Source of the DNA: Nothopassalora personata
Taxonomy: Eukaryota; Ascomycota; Dothideomycetes; Mycosphaerellales; Mycosphaerellaceae
Length of the DNA stretch: 64,000 nucleotides
Assembly: GCA_033816765.1 (NCBI GenBank)
Contig: CM066294.1
Span: forward strand, 1,674,001 to 1,738,000
Reading direction: 5' to 3'
Shown piece by piece: positions 13,075 to 24,711 of this stretch. Made by a program: the position numbers and the translations under genes. The notes under the pieces are model-generated. The model had not been told where the DNA came from. It ran no database searches and saw only the letters and a list, made by a program, of their open reading frames with translations. Every line of letters starts with the position of its first letter. Position 1 is the first letter of the stretch.

Positions 13075-13455
13075 TCAGTCGCCGTAAAAGCGGTGCTGTA
13101 CTGCACGCACGCGGTCTGGCCGAATTTCTGATCGTTGAGAGTGGCTCATCATATTCAAGCGACTTGTCCGAACTGGATAGCCGTCATGATCCCATGCTAT
13201 GTATATCCTTCGTGCAATCGCCCCACTCGCACCAACAGATGACGGCCATAGCAGCGCTCCTACCGCCCCTGGCCCTGATGAACATGTGATACACATGACG
13301 ACAGCGAGTTCTTGCTGTGCTTTCTTGATATCCAGCTGATGCTGTGCTAGCTTGGCTTTGATCTCGGCCTTTGTCTTACCGCACTCCTTCATGCTTCCCC
13401 CTTGGACACCTAAGAACCCCAGCCAGCCTTCATTGCTGTCCTGCTCTTCCGTCAT
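13075..13455 (-). CDS. Small hypothetical protein (uncertain)
   Basis: An open frame of about 126 residues lies 75 bp downstream of ISA2 on the same strand. Its first 50 residues look protein-like: Lys/Glu/Gln-rich and predicted helical (KAEIKAKLAQHQLDIKKAQQ), with a Gly-rich stretch before them. The second half is less convincing, so an unrecognised intron or a chance extension is possible. I do not recognise a family. It could be a small gene or part of the ISA2 3' UTR. Confidence 0.3.
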   Translation of the reverse strand: MTEEQDSNEGWLGFLGVQGGSMKECGKTKAEIKAKLAQHQLDIKKAQQELAVVMCITCSSGPGAVGALLWPSSVGASGAIARRIYIAWDHDGYPVRTSRLNMMSHSQRSEIRPDRVRAVQHRFYGD

Positions 13456-13530
13456 CAAGCGGCGAATTGATACACCGATTCATAGGTCGTAGTATAGACA
13501 TGTCCCATATCGCACTCCATATTCCCTCCC

Positions 13531-14208
13531 TCACGCCGCGATATCAAAACTAGTCCCACACCCACAACTACTCTTCGCCCCCGGTATGCCCACGACCTTG
13601 AACTGACTCCCAATCAACTCCATCGTATAATCCACACTACTGCCCTTCAGCAGCTCGAGGCTAGACTCATCCATCACAACCTTTGCCTTGTAATTCCCAT
13701 CTTTTCCGTGTACCTCTTCTGCCTCAAAGACCGTATCCTCCTCCGGGTCAACGTCCTTCGCGGACACAAGGCTCATCAAGTATTGAAATCCGTGGCAGCC
13801 ACCTGATTCGACCGAGACGCGGAGTGCCAGGTCGGGGTTGGAGTCCGTCGAGGCGATCTTTTCGAGGCGGTGCGCCGCGCGAGGGGTTATGGTTATCGTC
13901 ATCGGTTCGCCGGAGTCGTGTTTGCGGGGATTTGTTATGGCTTTGGCTGTGCGGCGTGATGTAGTGGAGAAGAACCGACGGGGAGGTATGCGCGCTTCAC
14001 GGTGCATTGATTGTGTTCGCGATCGTATTACTGGTCCCGGTGAGATCGTGGTATGACTGTGCCATGATGGGGCGAGGAAGTCGAGGTACAGTGGCGCTGA
14101 GGTGTGGAGGCTTCTGCGGGTCGCTGCGATCCTTGAAGTCGTTGGAGTGAACGAGTTCGATGCTCGTAGACATTGTGCGCACGTTCGTGATATGCTAGGT
14201 GTCGACAT
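13531..14208 (-). CDS. ISA2: Mitochondrial iron-sulfur assembly protein Isa2
   Basis: A-type carrier protein (HesB/IscA family) that works with Isa1 and Iba57 in maturing mitochondrial [4Fe-4S] proteins. Single exon, 225 residues from ATG 14208. The first ~110 residues are Ser/Arg/Thr-rich and lack acidic residues, as expected of a mitochondrial presequence (RRSLHTSAPL and RRFFSTTSRRTAKA). The domain follows from about residue 118: ITPRAAHRLEKIA, then VSVESGGCHGFQY, and near the end KSSCGCGTSF. The three ligand cysteines (one in GGCHG, two in CGCG) are all present. An upstream in-frame ATG at 14250 would add 14 residues; 14208 is preferred because it opens the Arg/Ser-rich leader directly. 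Confidence 0.93.
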   Translation of the reverse strand: MSTPSISRTCAQCLRASNSFTPTTSRIAATRRSLHTSAPLYLDFLAPSWHSHTTISPGPVIRSRTQSMHREARIPPRRFFSTTSRRTAKAITNPRKHDSGEPMTITITPRAAHRLEKIASTDSNPDLALRVSVESGGCHGFQYLMSLVSAKDVDPEEDTVFEAEEVHGKDGNYKAKVVMDESSLELLKGSSVDYTMELIGSQFKVVGIPGAKSSCGCGTSFDIAA

Positions 14209-17200
14209 GGCCGATTGTGATGTTGACGTAGGATGTTTCGTGCCATACATTCTTGGGAGGTTGGTAATCACGACTGGGGCCGGCCGAGTTTTGGCCGAGG
14301 GCACATGCAACAGTAATGACGTGTGTCGATACAAGTGCACAAACTGATAGTACAGGATCCATTTGAGGCGAAACCACTGCCTCTCTTGCAGGCAAACATA
14401 ACTTGATGATCGTCGAGTTTGAGCACTCTCATCGTCGAACTGCCTATGCCGCCTCCCTCGCAAAGACCTCCAAGCGATAGCCTACTTCCTTCTCAAGGTG
14501 GTTCTCGCTGAGACTCCAAACATACTCAAGCTATCCGTAGTAGTCCTCGTCCAGAAAATTACCCTCCAAGCTAACGGCCTGTTCAGCCAAGACTGGCTAT
14601 CGGTTCTGCGATTATAGCTCTTCCAAACATCCTGACGAAGCTCGTTGTTTCAGCTATCGACTTGCTGACATGGCGTTCTGTCCCCCAGTGGCCATCTTAC
14701 TCTACAGTTCCCATACCCATACCGCGGGTGGCACCCTCCCGCGATCATCGTTCATGAGTTCTGGTCCCTGCTTGCTAAAAACGCTGAGCGTCGTATCGTA
14801 CTACACGTACAGTGCTGATTTTGGAGGTGGCGAGGACTGTGCGTCGCGCTAATGCGTGGCGGCGCTGACAGCTAAGCCAGATTGAAGTCAAACTTAGCTG
14901 GCTACCCCTTATCCTTGATTACAGCTCCACAGCGCTTGCGCATTGGCCTACGTTAGGCTCAGCTTCTACTGTACATGACTACATCTTTCGAGAAGGTGAT
15001 ATCGTAAGCAGTCACGTCAGTACCGGCGCACGGTCTATGACACCTTAAGAATCGGGCAAAAGCCTCTCCTCGAGGAAGGCATTCGGTTATACATACTCCT
15101 GCAGCGGGTCAGGTCACTGTCGATACTGCGGCTTGCAGTGCTTTTACACTTAACACCCCTGTTTTCTAATAATCGTCCATCTCAGCTTGAGTAAAGCTGA
15201 GCGGACATGGGACTTCCTCGCCTACAATCTGAGACCACCGCTGCTGTAATCGTGTGAGACAGTGCCGCAATGGGCGGAAGTCTTGGCTATTCCACCATGG
15301 TTGCTGGCAGGGCTGAGCGATGCGATAATGCCACTATCGTAAGTAACGATATTCACTCGCATAACGCGTGCGATAATCGTTCTTCGCACACCTCGTATGT
15401 ATTTACTAAGGACCCGAAGGTGTGTAGGGCCTATACAAACCTGTCTAGAGAGCCGAAATGTGGTATGCTAATGCTGCTATTACATGCTGCAATAGTGATT
15501 TACGCGAATAGGCGGAAGTGTTGAGCGTATTCACTACAAGGAGGCATCGCAGGTAAAGAGGTAGATTAGAAAGAGATAGATAAGGCCAGTAAGATATCTA
15601 AACGACAGCGACACAAGCGACACACTAGCGATACGCGGATTAAGTTGACAACACCTTCGATAGGCATCAAGGACAGCTATATCAACGACATACGCGAAAA
15701 CACGCGAAATCAGAAGGTGCGACGATAATCATGATGCGATAATGGGTGCAATCCCTATACTAGGATACACGCTCAGCATCGCGCACGCAAATATGCGTGC
15801 GAGTAACGTTATTCGCACATACTGTACAGGCTCAGCCCTTGTTGCTGGATCAGCAGCTTCCACAGGTACTGGAATAGAACCATAGTCTTCTGGCACCGAT
15901 CATCAATCTGCTGCTCACTTCGTCGTTTCGGCTTGACACAGGATCGTTGGTAGCTATGCGTCCACGGCAACTGAAGGCTTGTCGTCATCTTCCATGTCGT
16001 GGTATCATCCTGCTATGTATGCCCAACTGCACGTCGTTCCTGCAATCTCCCGAACTTGGCAGGCTGGCGAGCACGATGCCAATGTGCCGTCAGACCAGTG
16101 TGCTGGTGATACGTCCGCCCTCGACGAAGATATTTGAGAAGCTGAGGTCGTGGTGCTACAGGATGGTTCGGTCGAGTCCCCTTCTCGGCGCTGAGTAAGT
16201 ATGATGAAATTTCCCGGGATCTGCTGATACAGCTCGATGTGGTCACTTGGTCGGTTGTCGCAGTCAAAGCTCTATCTATAGACGCCTGAGCCTAGAGATC
16301 TGGTAGGCGGGCTGTCCGGATCAGCGGACTTGGAGAGCCAATCTAGTTATGTCTGTGCGATGGCTTGGAGAGACTTTGCGGCTGTGTCACCTAGAGGTGG
16401 AATCAGAACTGTTCATGGGTGCCTCGTTGCAGACTCACATGGTCCAACATCTACAGTCACTTCTGCTCGTCCATCGAAGTGAAGGTCGGCTCTGCATCTG
16501 GGACCTATGCAGGAAGTCTGCTCTACCCACAGCTGCGTCGCATTGCGCAAGAATCTGGCGATTCTGACTCATCCAGATTGGAAGGCGCTGCGACTGCAAC
16601 ACATTCACTTACCTCGATTGCCCCGCTAGCGTTACACGTTGCAGAGAGAGTCCACGCATCGACTTGAAAGCACGTGCCTGTAGTAGGACCGCAAATCCTT
16701 GGAGCCTGGAAAGCGTTGAAGACTTCTGGGATCGAGAGCTCGTACACAGGATAGTTGGAATCAACCCTCGCGCCTTGTGTAGGTCAGTAGTGCTGGCTGG
16801 ACAGTTCTGGTAGCTGTCTTGGGGGATAGTTGTTCCTGATCAGCGCGTCGTTAGCACTGACTGGGAAGGATTGGCTAAAGCAAACTGTGATGACATATTA
16901 GTGCCATATCCTCCTACCCGGCACATATGACCACAGCGTCCAGGAGCTCGCCGTCGGAGGTAGCATTAACGTACGCCTGATCGTGCACGCCATCTGCCTG
17001 GGCATCTGCCGATTTGTATTGTCCTAGGAAGCTGCGCTACATGTTCGTTATGCGTGGTAAAAGGTACAGACCTATAGACTACTCAAGCAGATCGAAAGCA
17101 ACAGAAGCAGCATTTCCGAAGCCGATGTATGGCTGCACACCTCGCTACAGAGCTGAAAGTGTCCTGTTCTTACTCAGGCCGGATACTCCTTCAGAGCGGA

Positions 17201-18181
17201 GCTGAAGCAGCAGTGGAGCACGTCGAGGCTCGCTGGCGTTCATCGTCAACGATGGCATACAGTTTCATGGGCAGTGAGCAATATCTGGCACTTCTTGAAC
17301 TTAGTAATGTCGCACCTACGACCCATATAGAGAGGCTGTTGACAAGGTGGTTTTTAGGTTAGAGGGATGGTAAAGCGTGAATACAGGGGTTGCAAAATTC
17401 TTGCACTGGACTGTATCAGCTTGGCGTCACATCAGGTCGCTAGGCAGCGAAGGCATCCATCAGCCAGCAGTCCGCTGCTTCAACGCAGCGGCATAGTCGC
17501 TGGGGGGTTGTGGAAGTATCATGTTGATGAGGCGTGAAAGAAGAAATACGCGGGCCTGAGCTTGGTGGGATACCACAATCATGGAACACACCGTCTGCGT
17601 GGCCTGCTGCAGGCAGTCGTGGATGCGTTGAAGGAAGAAAGGCCATTCCAGTAGCCTGATTATTTACTCCTGTCTCTCGCCGCAACAGAGCGGCTCCTCA
17701 TCACGATTCACGAGCAGCTCATCAATCCTGCGCGCCCACCTTTCCGGCTCTCGGTGACCGGGATTCCGAAGGAGATGCAATAGTACAATACGCATGATGG
17801 CCTGATGGGGTAGAGCAGCCGCGATTTAGACGCTCAGAGCAAGTGGTGAGTGGATCTTCGGCAGGCCGGCACTTTCGATACGAAGTTTCAAGTGCGTGGC
17901 CCGACTTAGCCAGCCATTACGTGGCCGACACTGGATTGGAGTACGCGTACTGTACCTGCATGTTGTGCTCGCAAACGGGCGGCTAACACATCAGCCTTAT
18001 ACCCATGTGTGCAATTACTGCGTGTCCAATGATGGACATCGTAAAAAAAGCCTGTACTGTATCCGCTTGACGACCCGCTCTCAGCCACCCCTTCTGGCAC
18101 CGCCTCATATATGCATGCAGCAGCATGACTGATAGTCTCCCATTTACTGCTTCTCTCGCGTTTGTCCTTTGTTGCAGACCC

Positions 18182-18212
<31 letters not shown>

Positions 18213-18280
18213 AACCGTTTACAATCCATAATTTGAAGGCTTCTCGTTGCACCACTCTTTCGCTCTACCCTCCTGCGACC
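14209..18280. other. 4-kb gene-poor, degraded-looking stretch
   Basis: No gene can be supported here. Short frames occur, for instance around 15.9-16.7 kb and 17.0-17.9 kb on the plus strand, but every frame is interrupted by stops and none shows a known motif. The stretch at 15530-15730 is rich in Lys/Arg codons (aagagatagataaggcc) and has the look of a worn transposase C-terminus, but this is only an impression. I read the whole interval as repeat relics or dead genes. Confidence 0.4.
18183..18212. repeat. (GAC)10 microsatellite
   Basis: Ten perfect GAC units lie about 70 bp upstream of the tyrosinase ATG, so probably in its 5' leader or core promoter. Confidence 0.9.
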
Positions 18281-21052
18281 ATGAAGGCGCGAAGGCTCTT
18301 TACAGCCTTCGGGCTTGTTACGTCTGCTCTGGCCGCGAGCGTCGTCACCAGCGGTGTTGCTGGCAACACCCAACCACGATTGGAAGTACGACAATTGGTT
18401 AAGGAACAGCCGGAACAATGGTCTCTCTTCGTTCTCGCCTTGCAACAATGGCAGGGCGAAGACAACAATGCCACTACGAGTTACTACAAGGTCTCGGGTA
18501 TTCACGGTGTTCCACGGGCCACCTGGGATGGCGTCAAGCCTTGCGATGGGTGCGACAACTCCGATGTGAGTATAACGGGTCAAAGGCGTTGCCATTCAGA
18601 GACTACTCTGCGCTCCTCTCCCTTCATAGCACCACTTGCTAAGACATTGTAACGTGGTGTTCGAGTATGGCTGATACCTTTCTGTTTGCGTAGGGATACG
18701 CTCCACACGACTCCGTGCTCTTCCCATCATGGCACCGAGCCTATATTGCCCTTTACGAGCAGGAGCTCGTTTCGAGAGCAACAACTCTTGCGGACTCTTA
18801 CCCTGAGTCGTCTCGCGCAAAATACCAAACTGCTGCAGCTTCGCTCCGTCTGCCATACTGGGACTGGGCTGCAAAGGCATGCTCTGGATCAGTCCTGCCA
18901 ACATATATCACCGACGCCAAGATCACCGTCACTGGACCCAAGGGCGAGGAGACCGTTGACAACCCACTTTACTCCTACACCTTCAACGACCCAAGCAACC
19001 TCGGCTACGAGTACTTCACAGACTGGAAGCACACCCTACGTTACCCAACCAGCAATGATGTATCTGCCACCAGCCAGGAGCAGTCAGCCATCAATGCTTT
19101 CGACAACGTTCAGTCTTCTATTCAGGACCAAGTGTACCAATTGATGTCAACCTGCGACGACTACCTCTCGTTCTCCAATGACCTTAGCACCTCGGCAAGC
19201 GCTAAATGCGCCAGTTCGATCGAGGCTATCCACAACACTATACATAGCACACTGGGCGGATCCGCCTCTAATGGCATCTCCGGTGGACACATGACCTACC
19301 TTCCTCTTGGTTCCTTCGACGCAGCTTTCTGGTTGATTCATGCTAACGTAGACCGTAAGTAATATCTTTGGTGCAGTGATTCAGACGTGACTGACCCTTC
19401 TAGGCCTCTTTGCTCTCTGGCAAACGCTTCACCCAAATAGCTACGGTGCATCTCAAGCCGCCCCTCACACGACCTGGACTATTGAGCAGAACTCAACCCA
19501 AGACGCCAAATCGCCACTTCAGCCATTCCGCAAGGACACTGCTGGCAACTTCTGGACCACCAATGATATGCGTCACTGGGACTCTGCTTTCCACTACACT
19601 TACCCAGAGTTCGTCAGCAGCGATGGTACTAAGGACGCCGTTGCCAGCTTGGTGAACGAGCTGTACGGACCAAAGGCAACATTGTGCGCTGGTGATGTCC
19701 CAGCCAGTAGCAAGAACAGCTCATCGACCAGCTCATCCGCTGCTATCCACACAACCTCCCGCGCAGGAAGCACAAAGAGCTCAGCCAAGGTCTCCTCTAG
19801 TAGAACCACCTTTGCCACTGGCTCTCACTCTTCTGGCTTCACCGTAGTTAGTAAAACCAAATCAGCCGGTGTCTCTAGTACAAGCACCTCTGGCTCTCGC
19901 TCTTCTGGCTCTAGCACAGGAAGCAAAACCGGCTCAGCTGGTGGCTCTTCTGGTACAAGCACCTCTGGCTCTCGCGCTTCTGGCTCCAGCAAAGGAAGCA
20001 AAACCAGCTCAGCCGGAGTCTCTAGTTCAAGCACCTCTGGCTCTGGCTCTTCTGGCTCTCACTCTGGCTCTCACTCTGGCTCTCGCTCTGACTCTTCTGG
20101 CTCCATCGCTTCGTCGAGGGCATCTATCACTGGCGGCATCTACAAGAACTCGTCCACCTCAGAGTCTCGCACGAGGACGAAGCCATACGCTTCTGGCGCA
20201 CTACCATCAAAGTACGTTTCGCCGAATAACGGCAGCCAGTACCAGTACGTCGCCAACCTTCAGGCGCAACGATACGGCCTCAACGGATCGTACTACGTGG
20301 CGCTTTTCAACGGCCAGCCAGATTCTGAGGATGTGTCCACCTGGTTCACCGCCTCCAACCTCATCGGTCTGCTCTCCTTCATCGCTGGTGGCGACATGGT
20401 CAACAACCTGCTCTCCACCGGATCCATTCCCCTCACCCGTACTCTGCAGAAACTTGTATCTTCCGGCGTCATCGCCGATATGAGCGAAAACTCCTGTGTC
20501 CCATGGCTGCAGCAGAACCTGGTCTGGAAAGTCGCTGGCTCTGATGGAAAATCTGTGGAGGTTGACAAAGTCCCTGGCTTCAAGGTATCTGTCTACTCTT
20601 CCACCTCCACCCGCGCTAGCAAGCACTCCCTCCCACAGTGGTCTGACTTCAATCCACACTACGAGGTCACTGAGAAAAAGGCCGGTGGTGCATCCGAGGC
20701 CAGCCCACCGACCTACAAGTCTGGGTCTGGATCAAGTTCTGACTCCGACTCTGACTCGGACTCGGGCTCTGGCTCGGGCTCTGGCTCTGGCTCGGGCTCG
20801 GGCTCGGGCTCTGGCTCTGGCTCGGGCTCGGGCTCGGGCTCTGGCTCTGGCTCGGGCTCTGGCTCGGGCTCGGGCTCTGGCTCGGGCTCGGGCTCTGGCT
20901 CGGGCTCTGGCTCCGACTCGAAGTCGAGCTCTGGCAGCAATGGCGGCGCAACATCTACTTTGGCTGAAGGCTATGGTGGCTACGGTAGTCGCACGACTGT
21001 AACCGTCTGGGCTACCAAAACCATAAACCACTGCGCATGCGCTTCCAACTGA
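18281..21052 (+). CDS. Secreted tyrosinase with Ser/Gly repeat tail
   Basis: Type-3 copper monooxygenase that oxidises phenols to quinones (melanin, browning, cross-linking). Exons are 18281-18565, 18694-19354 and 19404-21052 (introns 128 and 49 bp), 864 residues. A signal peptide precedes the mature part ([20 protein letters not shown]). CuA histidines are in [22 protein letters not shown] and [14 protein letters not shown]. CuB histidines are in [13 protein letters not shown] and [15 protein letters not shown]. After about residue 390 comes a Ser/Thr-rich linker with three 24-25-residue repeats, then a conserved C-terminal domain ([14 protein letters not shown] to [10 protein letters not shown]). 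A long run of alternating Gly-Ser follows, and the end is Cys-containing (INHCACASN). The catalytic core is complete; the very long repeat region is unusual. Fungal tyrosinases of this kind are often made as latent pro-enzymes. Confidence 0.93.
19850..20068. repeat. 72/75-bp coding minisatellite in tyrosinase
   Basis: Three tandem units (19850-19921, 19922-19996 and 19997-20068) each encode a 24-25-residue Ser/Gly/Thr block that starts SKT.SAG and contains STSGS. They form the linker after the copper domain, where O-glycosylation is likely. Confidence 0.85.
20755..20912. repeat. Hexanucleotide (GGCTCK)n coding Gly-Ser
   Basis: An uninterrupted run of ggctct/ggctcg hexamers encodes about 25 Gly-Ser pairs, flanked by Asp-Ser pairs on both sides. 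The mix of two synonymous hexamers shows it is not a single recent expansion. Confidence 0.9.
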
Positions 21053-21260
21053 AGAAAGGCGAAAAGTAAATGAATAGACGCTAAAATGAGGCCGTTCCTT
21101 TTTGTTTGCACATAGTTCATTTACCTCCTGTAATGTAATGCACAGTCAAGAAATCTCACGCTTACGCATGACCGCACTCTATGCTTTCTCTTCTATCCTT
21201 TCGTCCAGGACGTATATTCGTATACCAACACATTGGGCAAGCTGAAAGAACTTCACAGCT

Positions 21261-21982
21261 CTAGTCCTTGAACTTCATCTCTCCCTCCACAGGACACGAC
21301 ACACTCCCGCTCCCTGTCCGAAAGCTCTCGGCAAGACCCTTCGCCATCTCTGTACTCCTGTTCTCCCTCTTCACCTCGAACCCGAGCGACATCAAGATGT
21401 ACACTACCCACACGACCGCGCTCACAACGCCATAAGCGATATTCTGAGCCCTTGTGCTGTCTTTCGCCCACAGGAGTCCAATCCCACCATCGATGATGCC
21501 AAGCAGAATCAGCAACCTCCCAATATAGACGTGCACAGCACCGACAAAAGTCCTCTTCGACAATCCTCGCCCCTTCTGCACGAAATGATGGTACAGGCCT
21601 AAGAAGGGCTGCAATCCAGCGAAAGCGAAGAGGGCGAGTCCGATAATGGTGTGGGCGTTGCCGATTCCCATACCGCGTTTGAGCTCGCCAATCTGCTCAT
21701 GCAAGCAGGCATTAGTCGCACTGACGTCTCCCGTCTGCGAATGGGCAAACGTACCTTGACATGCCAATGATCCATCACGACCCACAAGCCCGTTCCGACG
21801 CTCACGGCGAAGATTATTAGCGATAGCGACATGATGGGTGCGTGGACGAGCCATGCTTTGGGCGAGCTTATCAGGCGCAAGGCGATTGCGCCGACTGGGA
21901 AGAGGATTGCCCAGGTCAAGGCGCCGGTGGCTCCGTGCGCTTCGAGGACATGGGTGACGAGTGGGTTTGGTCGCGCAGACAT
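21261..21982 (-). CDS. Cytochrome b561-domain membrane protein
   Basis: Probable transmembrane haem-b electron carrier of the b561/ferric reductase-like group without an attached DOMON domain. Exons (minus) are 21982-21755 and 21692-21261; the intron is 62 bp. The product is 219 residues. Six hydrophobic segments can be read. Candidate haem-ligand histidines sit in the expected helices: THVLEAHGATG, VMDHWHVK, IGNAHTIIGLAL and GAVHVYIGRLLI. Splicing joins HWHVK to QIGELKRGMG. The C-terminal ~30 residues are polar. Fungi often annotate this type simply as 'integral membrane protein'. It ends tail-to-tail with the tyrosinase gene, 208 bp away; a functional link (redox, copper or iron) is only speculation. 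Confidence 0.8.
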
Positions 21983-22887
21983 GATGGGTTATGGTGCTGT
22001 CGTGGAAGGGGAGGAGGATTGGGAGCACGCCCGGGCGAGATGTCAGGGAGAGGTGTTAAATGTCTATCGGATCTTGCGTGGCCAGGCCTTCTCCGTTGCC
22101 ATGAACTTCGACTACTGGCATATCGCGCTTGCCATTCTGGTATATGTCCCGCGCGACCAGTCGGTCAGAGGGTCTGAAGGCGTCTGGCTCACTGGATTTA
22201 CTACTTCCGGAAGGACAACGCACCAACATGCTGGGCCTGCGTAGAATTGAGAGGATCTGCAATGTGGCATACGGCCAAGGAAAAGCAAGAGAAGTAGTGA
22301 GGTGATGTGCAGAAGTAGTCCGAGTGATGTGCACAGATTACCGCTCTAAGCGTCTGTTTACCGTTGAAGCTACGAAAGTGTGTATACTTGTTGACAGGGA
22401 CTTTGAAAGGGTCATCATATGCTGGGTGCGTGCGCACAAGGACGATCTAGTCTGTGCTCTACCTCTTCCCCGTGGGGGGGGGGGGGGGGGAGAGGGAGCT
22501 CTGAACGAGTCCGGTTTTGTAGGCGGCCCAACTCCATTTCAAGTGAAAGAGTCGCGAAGGCTGCTGCTTGGCGTGCTGCTGTAACGCCAGTCGTGTTGTC
22601 GGTGGCGTGTGTGACGGCAAGTTCCTGAGATTCCTAGCTCAACTTCGTCACAAGGAGTCCGAGGTATCTCGGTTCGCCAGTCGACGTCCAATGCCAAGCT
22701 CCACAACGCTTCAAAGCACCGCATGTCTTCTTCGTCAGATGTATCCTGTCCATCTCCGTCCACAATACTCTTCTCCAAAAGGCGTGTTTCTCCCCCTCAT
22801 TTCTCTTGCGCTTTCATATAAGACGCACCACTGTGCATCTCCGCACACCTTCATCATACCTGTTCTTTCACCCTGGCCTGCACATCC
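21983..22887. other. Intergenic with G17 homopolymer
   Basis: Upstream region of the b561 gene and 3' region of the next minus-strand gene. It contains a run of 17 G at 22474-22490. No gene is seen. Confidence 0.5.
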
Positions 22888-24711
22888 TCAAGCTTTGCTC
22901 AACAGATCGTCGACATGCTCCTTCATAATGCTGACTCCGTTGTAGATGGCCTTGAAAATCATGACCTGACTGGTCCGCTGCTCCTTCTCAAGGTGTTTGC
23001 ATTCCGTGCGGCCATCGATTTTGTCTTCATACCATCTGGGAAATTCGTTCTGGACCAAATGTCTCTTGAAAGCAGACAGCTGCTCCTTGAACTGTGCTTT
23101 TGATTGGCCGTCCTTCGGGATGAGGACAAGCTTGCCATGTGAATGTTTCATCTTGCCTGTTATTAGATGCGCCTCACCTGCCTCGAGTCGGAATCTCATG
23201 CCTTGACCGCGGGCGATGAACATTTGAGCGCGCAGTTTCACGATGTCTTCGTCGAGCCAACCATCTCTAGCCAGCTTCGCGCATGCTGTGAGTCTCGCTC
23301 TGTGCGGTGTCGTAGAAATTGGCGTCGCGTCGTAAGCTGCTCGAATTTGTCGTCGCAGACCTTCGCGTAACGTGCTAGTATGGTTCGTAGTCAGCGGTAT
23401 TGGTAGCTCTGAGATGGTGCAATTGGGTTTTGACATTGCTTTCCATGCATTCTCATACTCTTCAGGATTACTTTGTGGCAATCCAACACCGGTATTCAAA
23501 GTGGGTGGTGGCAGGAAGTTCGTGTTGAGAGGTGATGAATGGGGCCCGTTTGGCCTGGGGCTAGACTCGTTACGCTTCTTCTCCTCGTAAGCTTTCCTCT
23601 TCTCTTCTTGTACCTTTCTACTGGCAGCTTGCTTCTCTGCTTCCTCGCGCTGGTATTGCGCCCAGTTTGCTTCCGTAATTTCAGCCTTAGTGCGCGTGGT
23701 GGAAGCCTTCGTTGGAGGCTTAGGCGCTTCATATGGTGGTGGGTGGTGGCGCGCGGGCTCTTCTGTCTTCTCTTCGGCCTCCTTCTGGGTGCTTTCCGTT
23801 CCTCCATCTGTCTCCTGTTGTACCTCCTCATCTGTCTCTTCATCTGTCTCGAAGTCTGTAGTCTCGACAGGCCTACCGTTGGTTCCAAACAAGCTCATGG
23901 CATCGCAGCTAAAGTAGCGGCGCTCTTCATACTTGGTGGCCACCAAATCATCCAGTGCTTCCCAGTGACCCAAGAACTGCTTGCCGCCCTCAATTCCGGC
24001 CGTGATATCACCATCCTGCTGTATTCTCTGGCAGGCCACGTTCCATGCCAGTAATACGGCCATTTCAGAAAACCTTGTAGTGCTCTCAGCGTAGCTGCGC
24101 TTCAATCTCGATACCATGGCCTCGATCGTCTTGAGCCTATAGGGGGCTGCCTCGAGCAACTCCAGAGCCTTCCGATAGCAGCCGTATGTCAGCTCACTCC
24201 CCATCGCGACCGCCTCTCCTACTGCCAGTTTGGCCTCACGCAGGAGATCGTCGCTTGGGCACAACTCTACAATCGGCATTTCTGCCTCAACGTCCAGCAG
24301 TGCTGCTGCGCTGTATGGCGTGTGAACGTGCTGCAGTAGTGCCGCCAGCACAAACTGCTCAAGGGCGTGCAGGTGGCGCACGTCTCGGCGGACTCGAAGC
24401 GGCAAGTCCTGGTATTTGGCTGCGACGAGGTCGCGCCGATCCTCCAGCCTGAACAGGAGTACTGTTAGCGACTCGAGTCGCTCAGCAGCGGTGCCATCTG
24501 TCTTCCGCTGCTTGGAGGCGAGGCCGCCCTCGTCTCCCGACTTACGCTTGGTGCCTTGTGGTGAAGGCGGTGATGGGGGCGGCGGTGGTGGTGTGGAGGC
24601 TGGTGGTGCTGCCGAGTCTTGTCGTTGGCGCTTCACGCGCGCTTCTTCGTCGTCGTCGGATTCTGCACCTCTCTTGGTGCCGCGCTGCGGTGGTGGTGAT
24701 GGCGCAACCAT
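22888..24711 (-). CDS. Unknown protein, probably nuclear
   Basis: Single-exon frame of 607 residues from ATG 24711. I do not recognise a family. The N-terminus is Pro-rich and holds two copies of a basic GTKR motif followed by acidic and basic clusters (DDDEEARVKRQRQDS; KRKSGDEGGLASKQRK), which look like nuclear localisation signals. Residues about 90-300 are mostly helical. An acidic Glu/Thr tract (about 310-345) and a Lys/Glu coiled-coil stretch (about 365-410, YQREEAEKQAASRKVQEEKR) follow. The last ~150 residues look like a folded domain (GKMKHSHGKLVLIPKDGQSK, then FPRWYEDKI). Earlier in-frame ATGs exist, but the Pro-rich start at 24711 is the most natural. Composition and continuous frame support a real gene; function unknown. 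Confidence 0.7.
   Translation of the reverse strand: MVAPSPPPQRGTKRGAESDDDEEARVKRQRQDSAAPPASTPPPPPPSPPSPQGTKRKSGDEGGLASKQRKTDGTAAERLESLTVLLFRLEDRRDLVAAKYQDLPLRVRRDVRHLHALEQFVLAALLQHVHTPYSAAALLDVEAEMPIVELCPSDDLLREAKLAVGEAVAMGSELTYGCYRKALELLEAAPYRLKTIEAMVSRLKRSYAESTTRFSEMAVLLAWNVACQRIQQDGDITAGIEGGKQFLGHWEALDDLVATKYEERRYFSCDAMSLFGTNGRPVETTDFETDEETDEEVQQETDGGTESTQKEAEEKTEEPARHHPPPYEAPKPPTKASTTRTKAEITEANWAQYQREEAEKQAASRKVQEEKRKAYEEKKRNESSPRPNGPHSSPLNTNFLPPPTLNTGVGLPQSNPEEYENAWKAMSKPNCTISELPIPLTTNHTSTLREGLRRQIRAAYDATPISTTPHRARLTACAKLARDGWLDEDIVKLRAQMFIARGQGMRFRLEAGEAHLITGKMKHSHGKLVLIPKDGQSKAQFKEQLSAFKRHLVQNEFPRWYEDKIDGRTECKHLEKEQRTSQVMIFKAIYNGVSIMKEHVDDLLSKA

Noticed and set aside
20713..20940. Long minus-strand frames of Glu-Pro, Ala-Arg or Ser-Pro repeats opposite the tyrosinase tail
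   Set aside because: They are mirror readings of the Gly-Ser hexamer repeat in the tyrosinase exon and have no independent coding evidence.
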